A stretch of DNA of 64,000 nucleotides, taken from Rhodotorula mucilaginosa. Its lineage: Eukaryota; Basidiomycota; Microbotryomycetes; Sporidiobolales; Sporidiobolaceae. The DNA lies in the NCBI GenBank assembly GCA_034406715.1, contig CP137866.1:496001-560000 (forward strand), read 5' to 3'. The position numbers and the translations under genes are program-made. Below the pieces are notes generated by a model, which made no database searches, was not told the origin of the DNA, and saw nothing but the letters and a program-made list of their open reading frames with translations. Below are positions 22,250 through 31,423 of the stretch, piece by piece; the first letter of the stretch is position 1, and each line of letters starts with the position of its first letter.

Positions 22250-23776
22250 ATGACGGCCGCTCAAGAGTTGCCGTACGGCTTCTCGCCGCACTCTTCCGTC
22301 GCGGCAGAGTTTGACGACGTGTTTGACCCGATCCACTTTGACGACGACGACTACGCCCTCGCCGACGAGGACGACGACGACGGCAACAACCTGCACGCCG
22401 CGAGCATAGCAGACACCGATGCGACCGTGGCAACGACGACCGGCAAGCAGACCAAGGCCGGCAAGCGCGCCAACTTCCGCAAGGGCCCGCAGAACGCCGA
22501 CAAGCGTGCGACCCACAACGCCGTCGAGCGCAAGCGTCGCGAGAGCCTGAACGACCGCTTCCTCGAACTCGCGCGCGTGTTGCCGTCGACGGCTTCGCTC
22601 AAGCGGCCGTCCAAGGCCGTCGTCATCTCCAAGGCGCTCGACTACGTCTACGAGACTGTCAACCGCGAGCGCGCCTTGATCCAGGAGAACAACGACCTCC
22701 GCGTCGAGGTCGACCAGCTCCGCGCCAGTCTCGGCCTGCCTCGGCTGCCACCGCCTCAGCCTTTGCCCGAGCGGAGAATGGCCACCGCGCCGACTCTGCG
22801 CAAGTCCAAGAAGGTCACGAACGGCTCGATCAGCAAGGAGGAGTCGGTTCAGCCCGTCGCCGTCGCGCCGCTGCCGACGCCATCGCTCAGCGACGCGTTC
22901 ACAGTCGCCGCCTCCGTTCCGGCCAAGCAGGAACCTGCCTCTCCGGCCCTGCCGACCCCGTCCGAGCCGTCACCACCCACGACGTCCCTCTCTGCAACCT
23001 CTCCCGCCCTCTACTCGGCCATGAGCGGAGGCGCCGTCTGCGCCGCCGCAGCCCACTCGAGCCCGTCCGCGGCCAGCGTCGCCTCTGCACGGACACCTTC
23101 ACTGGTGTTCGACCCGACCTCGATCGCCTCGTCGGTCACCTCGCTCCCCTTCCCGGGCATGTACGGTGCAAGTCCCGATGCCCACTCGCCCGCAACCGTC
23201 GGTTCGGAACCGACCCGGCACGAACCGGTCTCGCCCATGTCGCAGCAGCAGCAGCAGGCTGCTGCCAACTTCTACGTGCAACCGCCGCCACCGACGAGTC
23301 AGGGCTTTTCGCCTACAGCGGCAGCGCCTGCCATGCACCCGCACGTTCAGGCTCAGGCTGCGCAGCTCATGCAGGCGGCCATGTCGGCGAACGCGGCTCC
23401 GCAAGCGTACAACCCGGCTGCCGCCGCCGCCGCCGCGGCGTACATCAACCCGGCGATCCTGTTTGCTCTTCAACAGCAGCAGCAGCAACAACAACAACAG
23501 CAGCAGCACGCGCAGCAGCTCCAGGCAGCGCAGCAGCAGCACCACCACCACCAGCAGCAGCACCAACAACAGCAACACGCAGCAGCTGCCGCGGCTGCGG
23601 CTGCCGCAGCGCACGCCGCCGCTCAGCACCAGCAGAGTCTGAACGTCTCGGAATGGCTCGTCGGCTACAATAACGCCGTCGCCGCCCAGTCGGGCATGCT
23701 CAATGCGGGTGTCCCGAGCCCCCCGACGGCGTCGTTGCCGGGAGGCCCGCACTCGTTCGAAGGCATCTCGTTCTGA
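22250..23776 (+). CDS. bHLH transcription factor with poly-Gln/Ala/His tracts
   Basis: The protein has 508 residues in one exon, which is unusual in this intron-rich window. The N-terminus is acidic (FDDDDYALADEDDDDG). A basic helix-loop-helix domain lies at about residues 80-150: KRATHNAVERKRRESLNDRF (the His-Glu-Arg E-box contact residues are present), LELARVLPSTASLKRPSKAVVISKALDYV, and a leucine-containing coil (NNDLRVEVDQLRASLGLP), as in bHLH-zip proteins. The C-terminal half is low complexity: Pro/Ser/Ala-rich sequence, poly-Ala, then poly-Gln interrupted by His, and poly-Ala again, ending FEGISF. The family is secure; the target genes are unknown. Repeat tracts may vary in length between strains. 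Confidence 0.92.
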   Translation: MTAAQELPYGFSPHSSVAAEFDDVFDPIHFDDDDYALADEDDDDGNNLHAASIADTDATVATTTGKQTKAGKRANFRKGPQNADKRATHNAVERKRRESLNDRFLELARVLPSTASLKRPSKAVVISKALDYVYETVNRERALIQENNDLRVEVDQLRASLGLPRLPPPQPLPERRMATAPTLRKSKKVTNGSISKEESVQPVAVAPLPTPSLSDAFTVAASVPAKQEPASPALPTPSEPSPPTTSLSATSPALYSAMSGGAVCAAAAHSSPSAASVASARTPSLVFDPTSIASSVTSLPFPGMYGASPDAHSPATVGSEPTRHEPVSPMSQQQQQAAANFYVQPPPPTSQGFSPTAAAPAMHPHVQAQAAQLMQAAMSANAAPQAYNPAAAAAAAAYINPAILFALQQQQQQQQQQQQHAQQLQAAQQQHHHHQQQHQQQQHAAAAAAAAAAAHAAAQHQQSLNVSEWLVGYNNAVAAQSGMLNAGVPSPPTASLPGGPHSFEGISF

Positions 23777-24428
23777 GCGATTTCCACCCCCTTTCTTCCA
23801 TCCTTCCTTCGCTTTCGACCCCGCGCCGCCATAACGTCTTCGCCCTGGGTATAGTCTTTTCATCATCAGCGTCGTCCTTGGACTCGTCGACGGTCGCTCG
23901 GGGGTTGCGCATAATTCGAAGTTTTCGGAAGAAGAGGGAGGAGGAGGTCGCGTAACGCGCGCTATATCCTCGTACGGACTATCTGGTATTCCTCGGTCGG
24001 CTGTCCATTCTGTGTTGTTTCCCTTTTGTTCCCTTTTCTTCTCTCTCTCTATCCCCATGTCGTGCTTCTCCGAACTGTTTCCAAATCACCCTTCCCCCCG
24101 CTTACCATTATTTACTGGATCACCTACGCGCACTCCCACCCTCCTCTCTCTCTCTCTCTCGGACTTGTCGTTGTACACGCCCAGCCCCTGGGAGTCGCGC
24201 ACTCTCGGGTCAGCTCAACCTCCCTTCTCGATACACGTTTTCCCTCCGTGTAGAGACAAAACCTTTCTCCCGCCCTTTTCTCCCGTGTGTGTAGTGTAGA
24301 ATGACTCTTCCTTTCCTAAAGACATCTCATCAGTTCCACAGTCGTCTTCTGCGGGCGCGACTTGCGAGAGATGTCTTCCGTTCGATGCGGGTAAAATGTC
24401 TGTACAGCGTCGCGCCGACCAGGGTGAT
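23777..24428. other. Convergent intergenic region bHLH / YjbQ-like
   Basis: No gene is seen. The 650 nt are pyrimidine-rich on the plus strand, with a (CT)n run near 24143-24160, and hold the two 3' untranslated regions. Confidence 0.55.
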
Positions 24429-25101
24429 CTACATGATGGTGGCGACGATTCGGCGGGAATGCGGGTGGTGACGGAACTCGCACAGCGTGATCCCTTGCCA
24501 CGTCCCGAGGAGGAGCTGGAGGTAAGAAAAAGGGTGAGCAGGAATTCATTGCCCGTTCCGTACTCGAGAATCGCGAATACGCTCGCACCTTGCCGTTCCC
24601 GATGGGGATCTGTAGACTCGGTCCGACCAGCGTCGTCTTGAGGTGACTGACGCTGTCGTCCGGGCCTTCGTCCGTGTGGAGCCAGTCGAAACTCTCCGGA
24701 ACAATCTTGTCCAGCGCGCGGTCCATGTCGGTGCGGACGTCCGGGTCGTAGTTCTCGTTCAGGGTGATGGCTGCCGAGGTGTGCTGAATGAAGAGGTGCA
24801 GCATTCCGATCTGAAACGGAGGGGGGAGACATGATGCAATGTCAGCATTTGTCCGTGGCGAAACGACTAAAGTTTCGCCGACCGCAGAAGGCTTCCCGCC
24901 TCCGGAACGCACCTTGACATTCTTGAGGTGATCGCCGAGAGCTTGTACCACCTCGTCTGTGATCAGATGGCAGCTGCCGGAAAGAGAGCGGGGTGTTAGT
25001 CTTGTGTGCGCGTTCCGTTGTAGAGGAAGGGAATCGCCTAACCCTTTTGACCGAGACTGTAGTCGGATGGTAGTTTGGAAGCGGCCACCGTCAGAAGTCA
25101 T
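24429..25101 (-). CDS. YjbQ/UPF0047 family protein
   Basis: Bacterial members of this family have weak thiamine-phosphate synthase activity, but the physiological role in fungi is not settled. Exons give MTSDGGRFQTTIRLQSRSKG, then CHLITDEVVQALGDHLKNVK, then IGMLHLFIQHTSAAITLNEN and LDKIVPESFDWLHTDEGPDDS with the conserved His and Asp, and finally LLLGTWQGITLCEFRHHPHS with the remaining family histidines. Length is about 150 residues, the usual size. The reading frame stays open upstream to another ATG at 25314, which would add about 70 residues. That extension is rich in Arg and Ser and could be a mitochondrial leader, so the start is not certain. Confidence 0.85.
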
Positions 25102-25511
25102 GCCGGGGAAACGGACTTGTGCTCTTTTGGCGTGGCGAGGAGGTAGACGAGAACTTGAAAGCAGGCAGCTCTTGCGGAGGAAAGAGCGCGTGGTGTCGGT
25201 GAAACCGCCGTTCGAGTTGCAAATCGCTAGCTGTTCTGATGACTTGAGCCGACGCAGAGCGTGGAAAGGCTGTATGCGAGTGTGTGGACCAGGCGCGAGG
25301 AGAGGAAATGTCAAGATGATGACGACGTGCGAGCGAGCGAGCGCCTGTGCGAATTGAGTTGGGTAGTAATCAGCTGATAAGAAACAGGTTGTAATGGTAG
25401 TTGATTAGGAATGAGTTGAATTTCGGGGCGCCCGCCTTTTCGCGCCGCGACTCGGCGCAAAGAGGACGACCGACTCGCCCACCGCGCACCTCTCCACGCC
25501 CCCGCAGAGCC
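25102..25511. promoter_or_regulatory. Divergent region YjbQ-like / ATP synthase e
   Basis: About 410 nt separate the two starts (198 nt if the upstream ATG at 25314 is used). No specific element is recognised. Confidence 0.5.
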
Positions 25512-26309
25512 ATGGTTTCCCCTGCCGTTAACGTGAGTGCGTGACTGTGCGACTAGGACAACCCCCCGATTGCCCGGCAGCCTGGTCGTCGCGACACCTT
25601 TCCCGCCGCCGCCGCCGCGGACTGGCAGCCCGACTCGTCCGACATCTCGCGACATCGCCGACGACACATCGGGGAGGACAGCATGCTACGCCTGTTTCGT
25701 GGTGGAATTACAGCGGCCTCGACTTCACGGCAGCTGTTGGATCAGCGCGGTCGAGGCGGAACGGGACTCGCTTTCCGAGCAGGAGCAGGCGCAACCTCGC
25801 TGAACTGCAGCGATTAGACGACTCGCTCTAGACACAGACGCCGTGCTCCGTCAATTCGCATGCGAAATCACAAGAGAAGGGCGTGACTGATCCGTTTCCC
25901 CCCTCTCGCCCTTGATCACCCGCTTTCACCTTCTTCTCCTCGGAACTCTTTCCTCCCCGCCCCAATTCCCATCGCCAATCAAACGGCAACAGGTCGTCCG
26001 GTACACGGCCCTCGCCTCGGGCATCGTCTACGGTGTCGTCCACCGCAAGACCCTGCAGGACCGATTCGACGCCCACGCCGCCGAGAAGGAGGTCCAGCTC
26101 CGGCAACACTGGCTCGAGGAGGCCAAGAAGGCGTGGGCCCAGAAGCAGCTGCAGAGCAAGGACTCGCGTGCGTTTAGCCCCTCCCCCTGCCACGCCTCGA
26201 GAAGCTAGACTGACACTTGCCCTTTGCTTCCTCGCTCGCGCCAGTCGTGACCGACCCGGACGCGCCCGGTTTCGACCTCGAGGCGCTCCTCAAGTCTTAC
26301 GAGAAGTAA
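25512..26309 (+). CDS. TIM11: Mitochondrial F1Fo-ATP synthase subunit e
   Basis: Subunit e sits in the Fo membrane part and is needed for ATP synthase dimers and crista shape. Three exons (25512-25532, 25993-26167, 26245-26309) give MVSPAVN joined to VVRYTALASGIVYGVVHRKT, a single membrane helix whose GIVYG is the GxxxG dimerisation motif. A charged coiled-coil follows (LQDRFDAHAAEKEVQLRQHW) and a short acidic tail ending LEALLKSYEK. Length, 86 residues, matches the family. The first intron (460 nt) is by far the longest coding-region intron seen here, while the second is ordinary. No cleavable presequence is expected or seen. Confidence 0.93.
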
Positions 26310-26678
26310 ACACCTCCGCACGCCGAAGCGGGGTCTCGATGGGTTGTAGCATTTTGGTGGCGGGCGGAAAGGCCATGTTTCTTTTTCACGATCGATGCTG
26401 GCGGCGTAGACGGAGCTCGCGAGCGGGACGAGGGGGGGCGGTCGAAACATACAACTTTCTTTCCGTTTCTCTGATGTTTTTGCGTGCCTTTGTGCAGGTG
26501 ACTCTCGACAGCGCTCTTGCCAAGTGAGTGGCTGTGGGAAGAGCTGGTGTAGTGTCGCGACTTGCGGGCCATCGCAAGCCCAAACTCTCGAACAAGGACT
26601 GAGAACACGTGCGCAAAGGGCGGACTTAAAGAGATGACAACATGAGGTTATCTACACATACAAGTGTTCCGGGTGTTT
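26310..26678. other. Convergent intergenic region
   Basis: This is the 3' flank of the ATP synthase e gene and of the membrane protein gene. No coding signal is seen. Confidence 0.55.
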
Positions 26679-27646
26679 CTATGGCTGAGGTTGAGGAGGG
26701 GCGGGAGCTTTGTCGAGCGAGAACCGAGCCGGCAACTCGACCGCATCCTCGCCAGCAGCGCCGGTTGCGGTCAGCTCGTCGTCGGCCTCGTCGTTTCCGT
26801 CGTCCAATCTGAAGAGTTGCGCTCCCGATGCAGCAGTCGGTGACTGATCAGAGTTCCACATCGCCGGCGTGGCCGCAGCGGTCGTCGACCTCCTCTGCAC
26901 TGCGGGTGGTTCGCCGCCGCTGCCGAGCCTAATCCCGCCCGTCCGTTCGCTCGCCCGGACACCCCAAAACATTCTAGCAATGCCGTCGCGTTTCTCCCCC
27001 TGGCCAGCAAAGGCGTTGGTCGCGCGGGAGGCGGTCCAACCCAACGTTGACAGGACGGACGAGACGAGCGGTCGGAGAGGGGTCGTGTCGAGGGTGTAGT
27101 CTCGGCGGGTTCGGAATGGGGACGAGGACGAGGACGATGACGTGCGAGGGAAGGGCGAACTGTCGTCGTCATCGTCGTCGTCGTCGTCATCTCCTATTCT
27201 CCGAGTCGAGAAGGGAGATTGTCCGGACGAGGACGACAGGGACGACTGGTCCGAGGAAGCCTGTGAGGCGGACCGAGGTCTGGTGGCCTGCCTGGACAGG
27301 CGACTGTTGTTGCCGAGTTCTGCTTCCGCGTCCGAGAGCTGTAGTCGACCGCGACGGCTGAAAGGCCAGTGTCGTGCAAAGCGGTCGCGGATCCTGCGCA
27401 TTCAAGACTCCCCCGGACTCTCAGCGCTGTGGTTCGTTTCCCTGTGAGCGAGACAAGAAGGGGTACTCACGCATCTCTAGCGCGGGTGTAGAGCTCTGCG
27501 CTCTTTCTCCGCCTGAACGAGACGAACAAGAGCGCGGCGAGGATGAGGGTGCACAAGGTCAACCAGAGCCAGGGCGGCACGACAGCGTCGTTGATCGGCG
27601 GAGTGCTAGTACCCGTGTCGCCGGGGTCTGTAGCTGGGTCTGCCAT
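26679..27646 (-). CDS. Single-pass membrane protein, unknown function
   Basis: Two exons encode about 290 residues. The N-terminal 20 residues (MADPATDPGDTG...) are acidic and lack a signal peptide. One hydrophobic segment follows (PPWLWLTLCTLILAALLFVSF) and then RRRKS, suggesting an N-out, C-in anchor. The second exon is joined at a GT-AG intron to give ARDAIRDRFARHWPF. The remainder is Ser/Arg-rich and disordered with a run of ten aspartates and a poly-Ser tract, and ends PQPQP. The acidic and serine runs come from a GTC/ATC-type trinucleotide repeat near 27165-27190. I do not recognise the family. Confidence 0.72.
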
Positions 27647-28004
27647 CCTTGAACTCGTCGCTGCGCGTGCTGCCGACCTTTGCACCGACTCCGAGTCGGG
27701 ATGAGTGACGATGAGTTCGCAAAGTGGCAGTGAAATGCGTCCGGAGAAGAGGGCGACGGAGGAGCGGATGGATCGTTCGCGACTGCAGTAGATAGTGTGC
27801 TGCAACTGGCTGGACCTGGGCGCTACTGACGAGGATGGAACATGGTCGATGTCGATGGCACGCTCATCTCTTCGAAGCGATCAGACTGACCGTCTTGCTC
27901 TCTCGCGATACACCAAAGTAGTACATTCAGAGAGATCTATACGAGACGCAGACTGCCTACTCCGTCTAACCGCAAGTCCAACCTCAGCCACACAACACCA
28001 CACC
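27647..28004. promoter_or_regulatory. Divergent promoter region, membrane protein / FES1
   Basis: 358 nt separate two divergent starts. A heat-shock element might be expected for FES1, but I cannot point to a clear triple nGAAn array. Confidence 0.5.
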
Positions 28005-29442
28005 ATGCCTCGCGCTCAAGATCCGACCCAGTCGCTCCTCCGCTGGGGCATCGAGCACGCCGCACCGGGCAACCTCGCCCAGACTGCCCAGGAGATCAAG
28101 GACGGCAAGCGACCCGACCTCGACACCGGCATCCTCAAAGCCATGATGGGCCAGACGGACGCCGAAAAGATGCGCGAGTGCGTCATGGTCATCGAGGGGC
28201 AGTGGGTCGACAGGGACGGGACCGGGGAGGTCAAGAACAACGCCGACATCACTCCCGAAGACCGGTACCGTGCGTGGGAAGACCTCGAGATGGTCAGTCC
28301 GTCAGTTCCTCTGACTCGCGCTCGCCAGTGTCTCTGACTTTGCCTGATCGCCGTGACACTACACAGCTCGTCGAGGATCTTGACAACGCAAATGGTGAGT
28401 GCAGTAGTGGGCTTGTCTGACACAGCTGGCGCTCTCTGCATCCGAGAATCTTGCTGGATCTGACCGACCCCTGCAATCGCCTCCCTCACAGACCTCGCCA
28501 ACATGGGTCTCTGGCAGACCATCGTTGCTCACTTGACCGACTCGGACGACGAAGTCGTCATGCACGCATGCTGGGTGTGCGGAACGGCCGTCCAAGTGAG
28601 TCCGGACTGAAAGGCGCCATTCCCGTTGAGGGATTTCGCCACTGACAAAGTTCATCGCGGTTCTTTCCCCTCGCCCACTTTCCTGCATATCCAGAACAAC
28701 CCTAAATCGCAACAGGCTGTACGTTTCTGGGCCTCCGAGCGAAAAGCCAGCTCGCGTCTAACCCCGAAACACTCACAACCAGTTCCTCGAGCAAGATCCG
28801 CTCCCGACCGTGCAAAGCATCGTCACCTCGGGCGATGCTTCCCATCAGACGCGCGCGAAAGCGATGTACTGCCTCTCGTCGACTCTGAAGCACTCGGAAC
28901 CGGCAGTGGAACGGTTCGTCGAGCTCGACGGATGGAAGACGTTGACACAGACTCTGCAAGGTGAGAGAGACACCCCGGCGGCTTCCTTTTCTTGCGCTTC
29001 GTGCTGCCCCTCGCGTGCGGCGCGGGAGATGCTGACGCCGTTTGTAAACCTCACAGACCCTTCCCTCAAACTCCGGGCCAAGACGGCATTCCTCCTCTCG
29101 CAACTCGCAACCCAGACCACCTCCCCCTCGACCTTCCTCTCCCAACTCCGCGCCGCCTCAACCCTCTCGACCCTCGTCGACTCGCTCTCCCCCTCGACGG
29201 CAGTCCCGACGGGCTCCTCGGGCTCGCAAGGGTCCGTCGATCCCGACTTGCGGGACAAGGGGATCCGGTTCCTCGCGAACGTGGTGGAACGGACGAGCGC
29301 ACAACAGGAGGGCTTCACGAGTGAGGAGAAGGAACAGATTCGGAGAGTCGTGCATGAGGTCGAGGCGGAGGATGGATGGACTCCCGAAGAGGTCGGCATG
29401 CTCGCAGACGAGTGGGCCGCGTTCAAACGCCAAATCGCATAG
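28005..29442 (+). CDS. FES1: Hsp70 nucleotide exchange factor FES1 (HspBP1 family)
   Basis: FES1 releases ADP from cytosolic Hsp70 and helps clear misfolded proteins. Six exons are supported: 28005-28292, 28367-28394, 28492-28595, 28695-28718, 28783-28960 and 29057-29442. The start MPRAQDPTQSLLRWGIEHA is typical. Armadillo repeats follow: LVEDLDNANDLANMGLWQTI, VVMHACWVCGTAVQNNPKSQ, TRAKAMYCLSSTLKHSE, LKLRAKTAFLLSQL. The C-terminus is the helical DKGIRFLANVVER region and ends AAFKRQIA. Two exons are very short (28 and 24 nt). The protein is a little over 330 residues, close to the family norm. Confidence 0.95.
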
Positions 29443-29727
29443 ACTTTCTAACATGCACGAGTGACCGATATCACCATTTGACTTTCGATGTGGGTCTTGT
29501 ACATACATACACGGGCCAAGTAAAAGCGGCGCTTGCCTGCTCTCAGTCCACGTACACTGCGATCTGCGACTTGCGTAGCTTGCGTTGCTAAGCCCTAATC
29601 GTGTGCGAAGCCGCCTCCGCGGACAAACCGACGACTCTCTGACCGTCGGCCGCACGCGTCGGCGCTCCCCAGTCCCTCTTCCTCCTATCACTCTTGTCTG
29701 CAGCGCCCCAGCGTTGCGGTCCGCACC

Positions 29728-30194
29728 ATGCCCACGCCGACTCCGAGCCCATCGTACGCTATCACCGCGGACGCGATTCTTGAAAAGTGGCGCAAGTACG
29801 AGATCGCCCACCTCGCCTGCTCAAGGGGTAGGAGAGTAGTAGACGCATCGTATCATCCTATGCATGCTTGCCGCGTAGCGCGGCGCGAAAATTCCCGACA
29901 GAAGCAATTCAATGAGCTCACCTCGATGATCGACAAGTGCGACCTTGAGACAGCAGAAGCGGCACTCGGGTGCCTCTCCCGGTACCGTGTACAGACTCTC
30001 AGTGATATTGACAAGATACACGCCCAGTATCCGGCGTCGAACTTGGAGTGGCTTGAAGACGCGGTGGACGCCGTCGGCGTGATCATTCAGCACCTGGTCG
30101 ATCACATCATCAAAATAGAGCCTGTAAGTCTTGCTTCCATCAATCCTGTAATTGCTACTTGACTCTGCTGACTCACAAGTAGCCTCCTGTCTAA
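29728..30194 (+). CDS. Small helical protein of unknown function
   Basis: From the ATG at 29728 the product reads MPTPTPSPSYAITADAILEK, then a helical stretch EWLEDAVDAVGVIIQHLVDHI. I do not recognise it. A frame of 144 codons stays open through 30162, but two introns fit the local signals: an optional in-frame 51-nt intron at 29828-29878 and a GTAAGT...GTAG intron at 30124-30182, after which the product would end IKIEPPPV. With both, the protein is about 117 residues. The codon choice is less GC-biased than in neighbours. The gene could be a lineage-specific small protein or a subunit of a larger complex. Confidence in the exon structure is moderate. Confidence 0.55.
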
Positions 30195-31423
30195 GCCGGC
30201 GAGGTCACTGCCGCATTGTTACGCGAGGCACCTCAAAAGCGGGTGGCGCGGCAGGATGTAGGCACCCGAGCGGAGGAGTGCCCGTCAGCGACTCTGAGTC
30301 TCTGGATGTTGTCAAGACACTTTGCAGCTGAGACACGGCGCAGGGACCTGGCATGCACTGAAAGACGGAGTAGCGGATTCTGTAGCCAAACTGATCCTGT
30401 GAGAATCTTCTGTGGGCCGCCACGCGAGTGTATCATCTTGTATTGTTCCTGCCCATATGACCAACTGTCTCTTAAGTGGCTAAAGCAAATGAACCTTCGC
30501 TTGCTGTACCCATCCGCTGGCATGAGTGAGAGGAGCTCTGGTCGGCAGCCGCCCGAGGAAAGCCGAGCTGAAGCGCCAACGCATGTTACGCTCACTCACT
30601 CTCAGCCGAGCCAAATTGGATGCTCCAGGGTACTTGAAAACGGTACATCTGGAGTCCTTGAATGGCCGCGCTGGCGTGTCGGCGCTTGCTCGGCAGTCAC
30701 GTCCCGGTCCTTCCCAGCGTCCCTCTTTGCCACCCAGCTTTTTCTTTGCCGCGGTCTCTCGCATCCGTCCGGACTGCAGCTGGCTGATCTGCCTGTGGGC
30801 TCGTCACTTCTGGACCGGGGTGCTGCCGGCTCTTCTTTGCTCTCGCGTGTGCTTGCGTCTCCATTTGCTTTCATTTCTGCACCGCGCGCGCGGTTCCTCG
30901 CGCCTGCATCGGGTCAAGCGACCGTATCACATCCCGGACATTGGCGTGCCATAGCCTTCCTTTCTCTGCATATATAGCAGTCTATTTGAAAGCAAAACGG
31001 ACACGAAACACGGAAGTGAGTGAAGTTGAGTTATGTGAAAGCGGGTGGGCGCAGGTCGGAGAGCTTGTGAGGCCGTATGCGCTCTTGTACAGCAGAATGG
31101 AAGGAAGTCGCGCAGCTATTGCTTCTGTAGCTAGTTACAGACGGTAGATATGTAAGCATGGACCAGTTCAGCTTGCCCGGCGATTTCTAGCGCAATTTCC
31201 CCACCCGAGCTGCCGACGGGTCTGCCGAAATCTTGTCCCCGTTTTCCTCGGTATCGCACCGCTCTTCGCAGCGATAGAGCGCGGTGAACCAGGCTCTCTT
31301 GACCTGAACCGAAGGATCTGTGTCTCTGCGCCAGACGGCACTGCTTGTCCATCACCCCGTCGGCCACTCCGCGCTTCCCCGCCCCACATCCTCAAGTTCG
31401 TTCACTCGCGTGCTCCAGCAGCC
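30195..31423. promoter_or_regulatory. Gene-free region before the acyl-CoA synthetase
   Basis: These 1.23 kb hold no recognised gene. A long plus-strand frame (30216-30977) begins at TTG rather than ATG and has no domain. A TATATA-like element lies near 30970, about 450 nt before the acyl-CoA synthetase start. Confidence 0.45.

Noticed and set aside
23099-24058. A 319-codon minus-strand frame opposite the bHLH gene
   Set aside because: It is a Leu-rich antisense shadow of poly-Gln and poly-Ala tracts.
30216-30977. A 253-codon plus-strand open frame in the gap before the acyl-CoA synthetase
   Set aside because: It begins at TTG, not ATG, has no domain pattern, and no splice structure; chance openness in GC-rich DNA.
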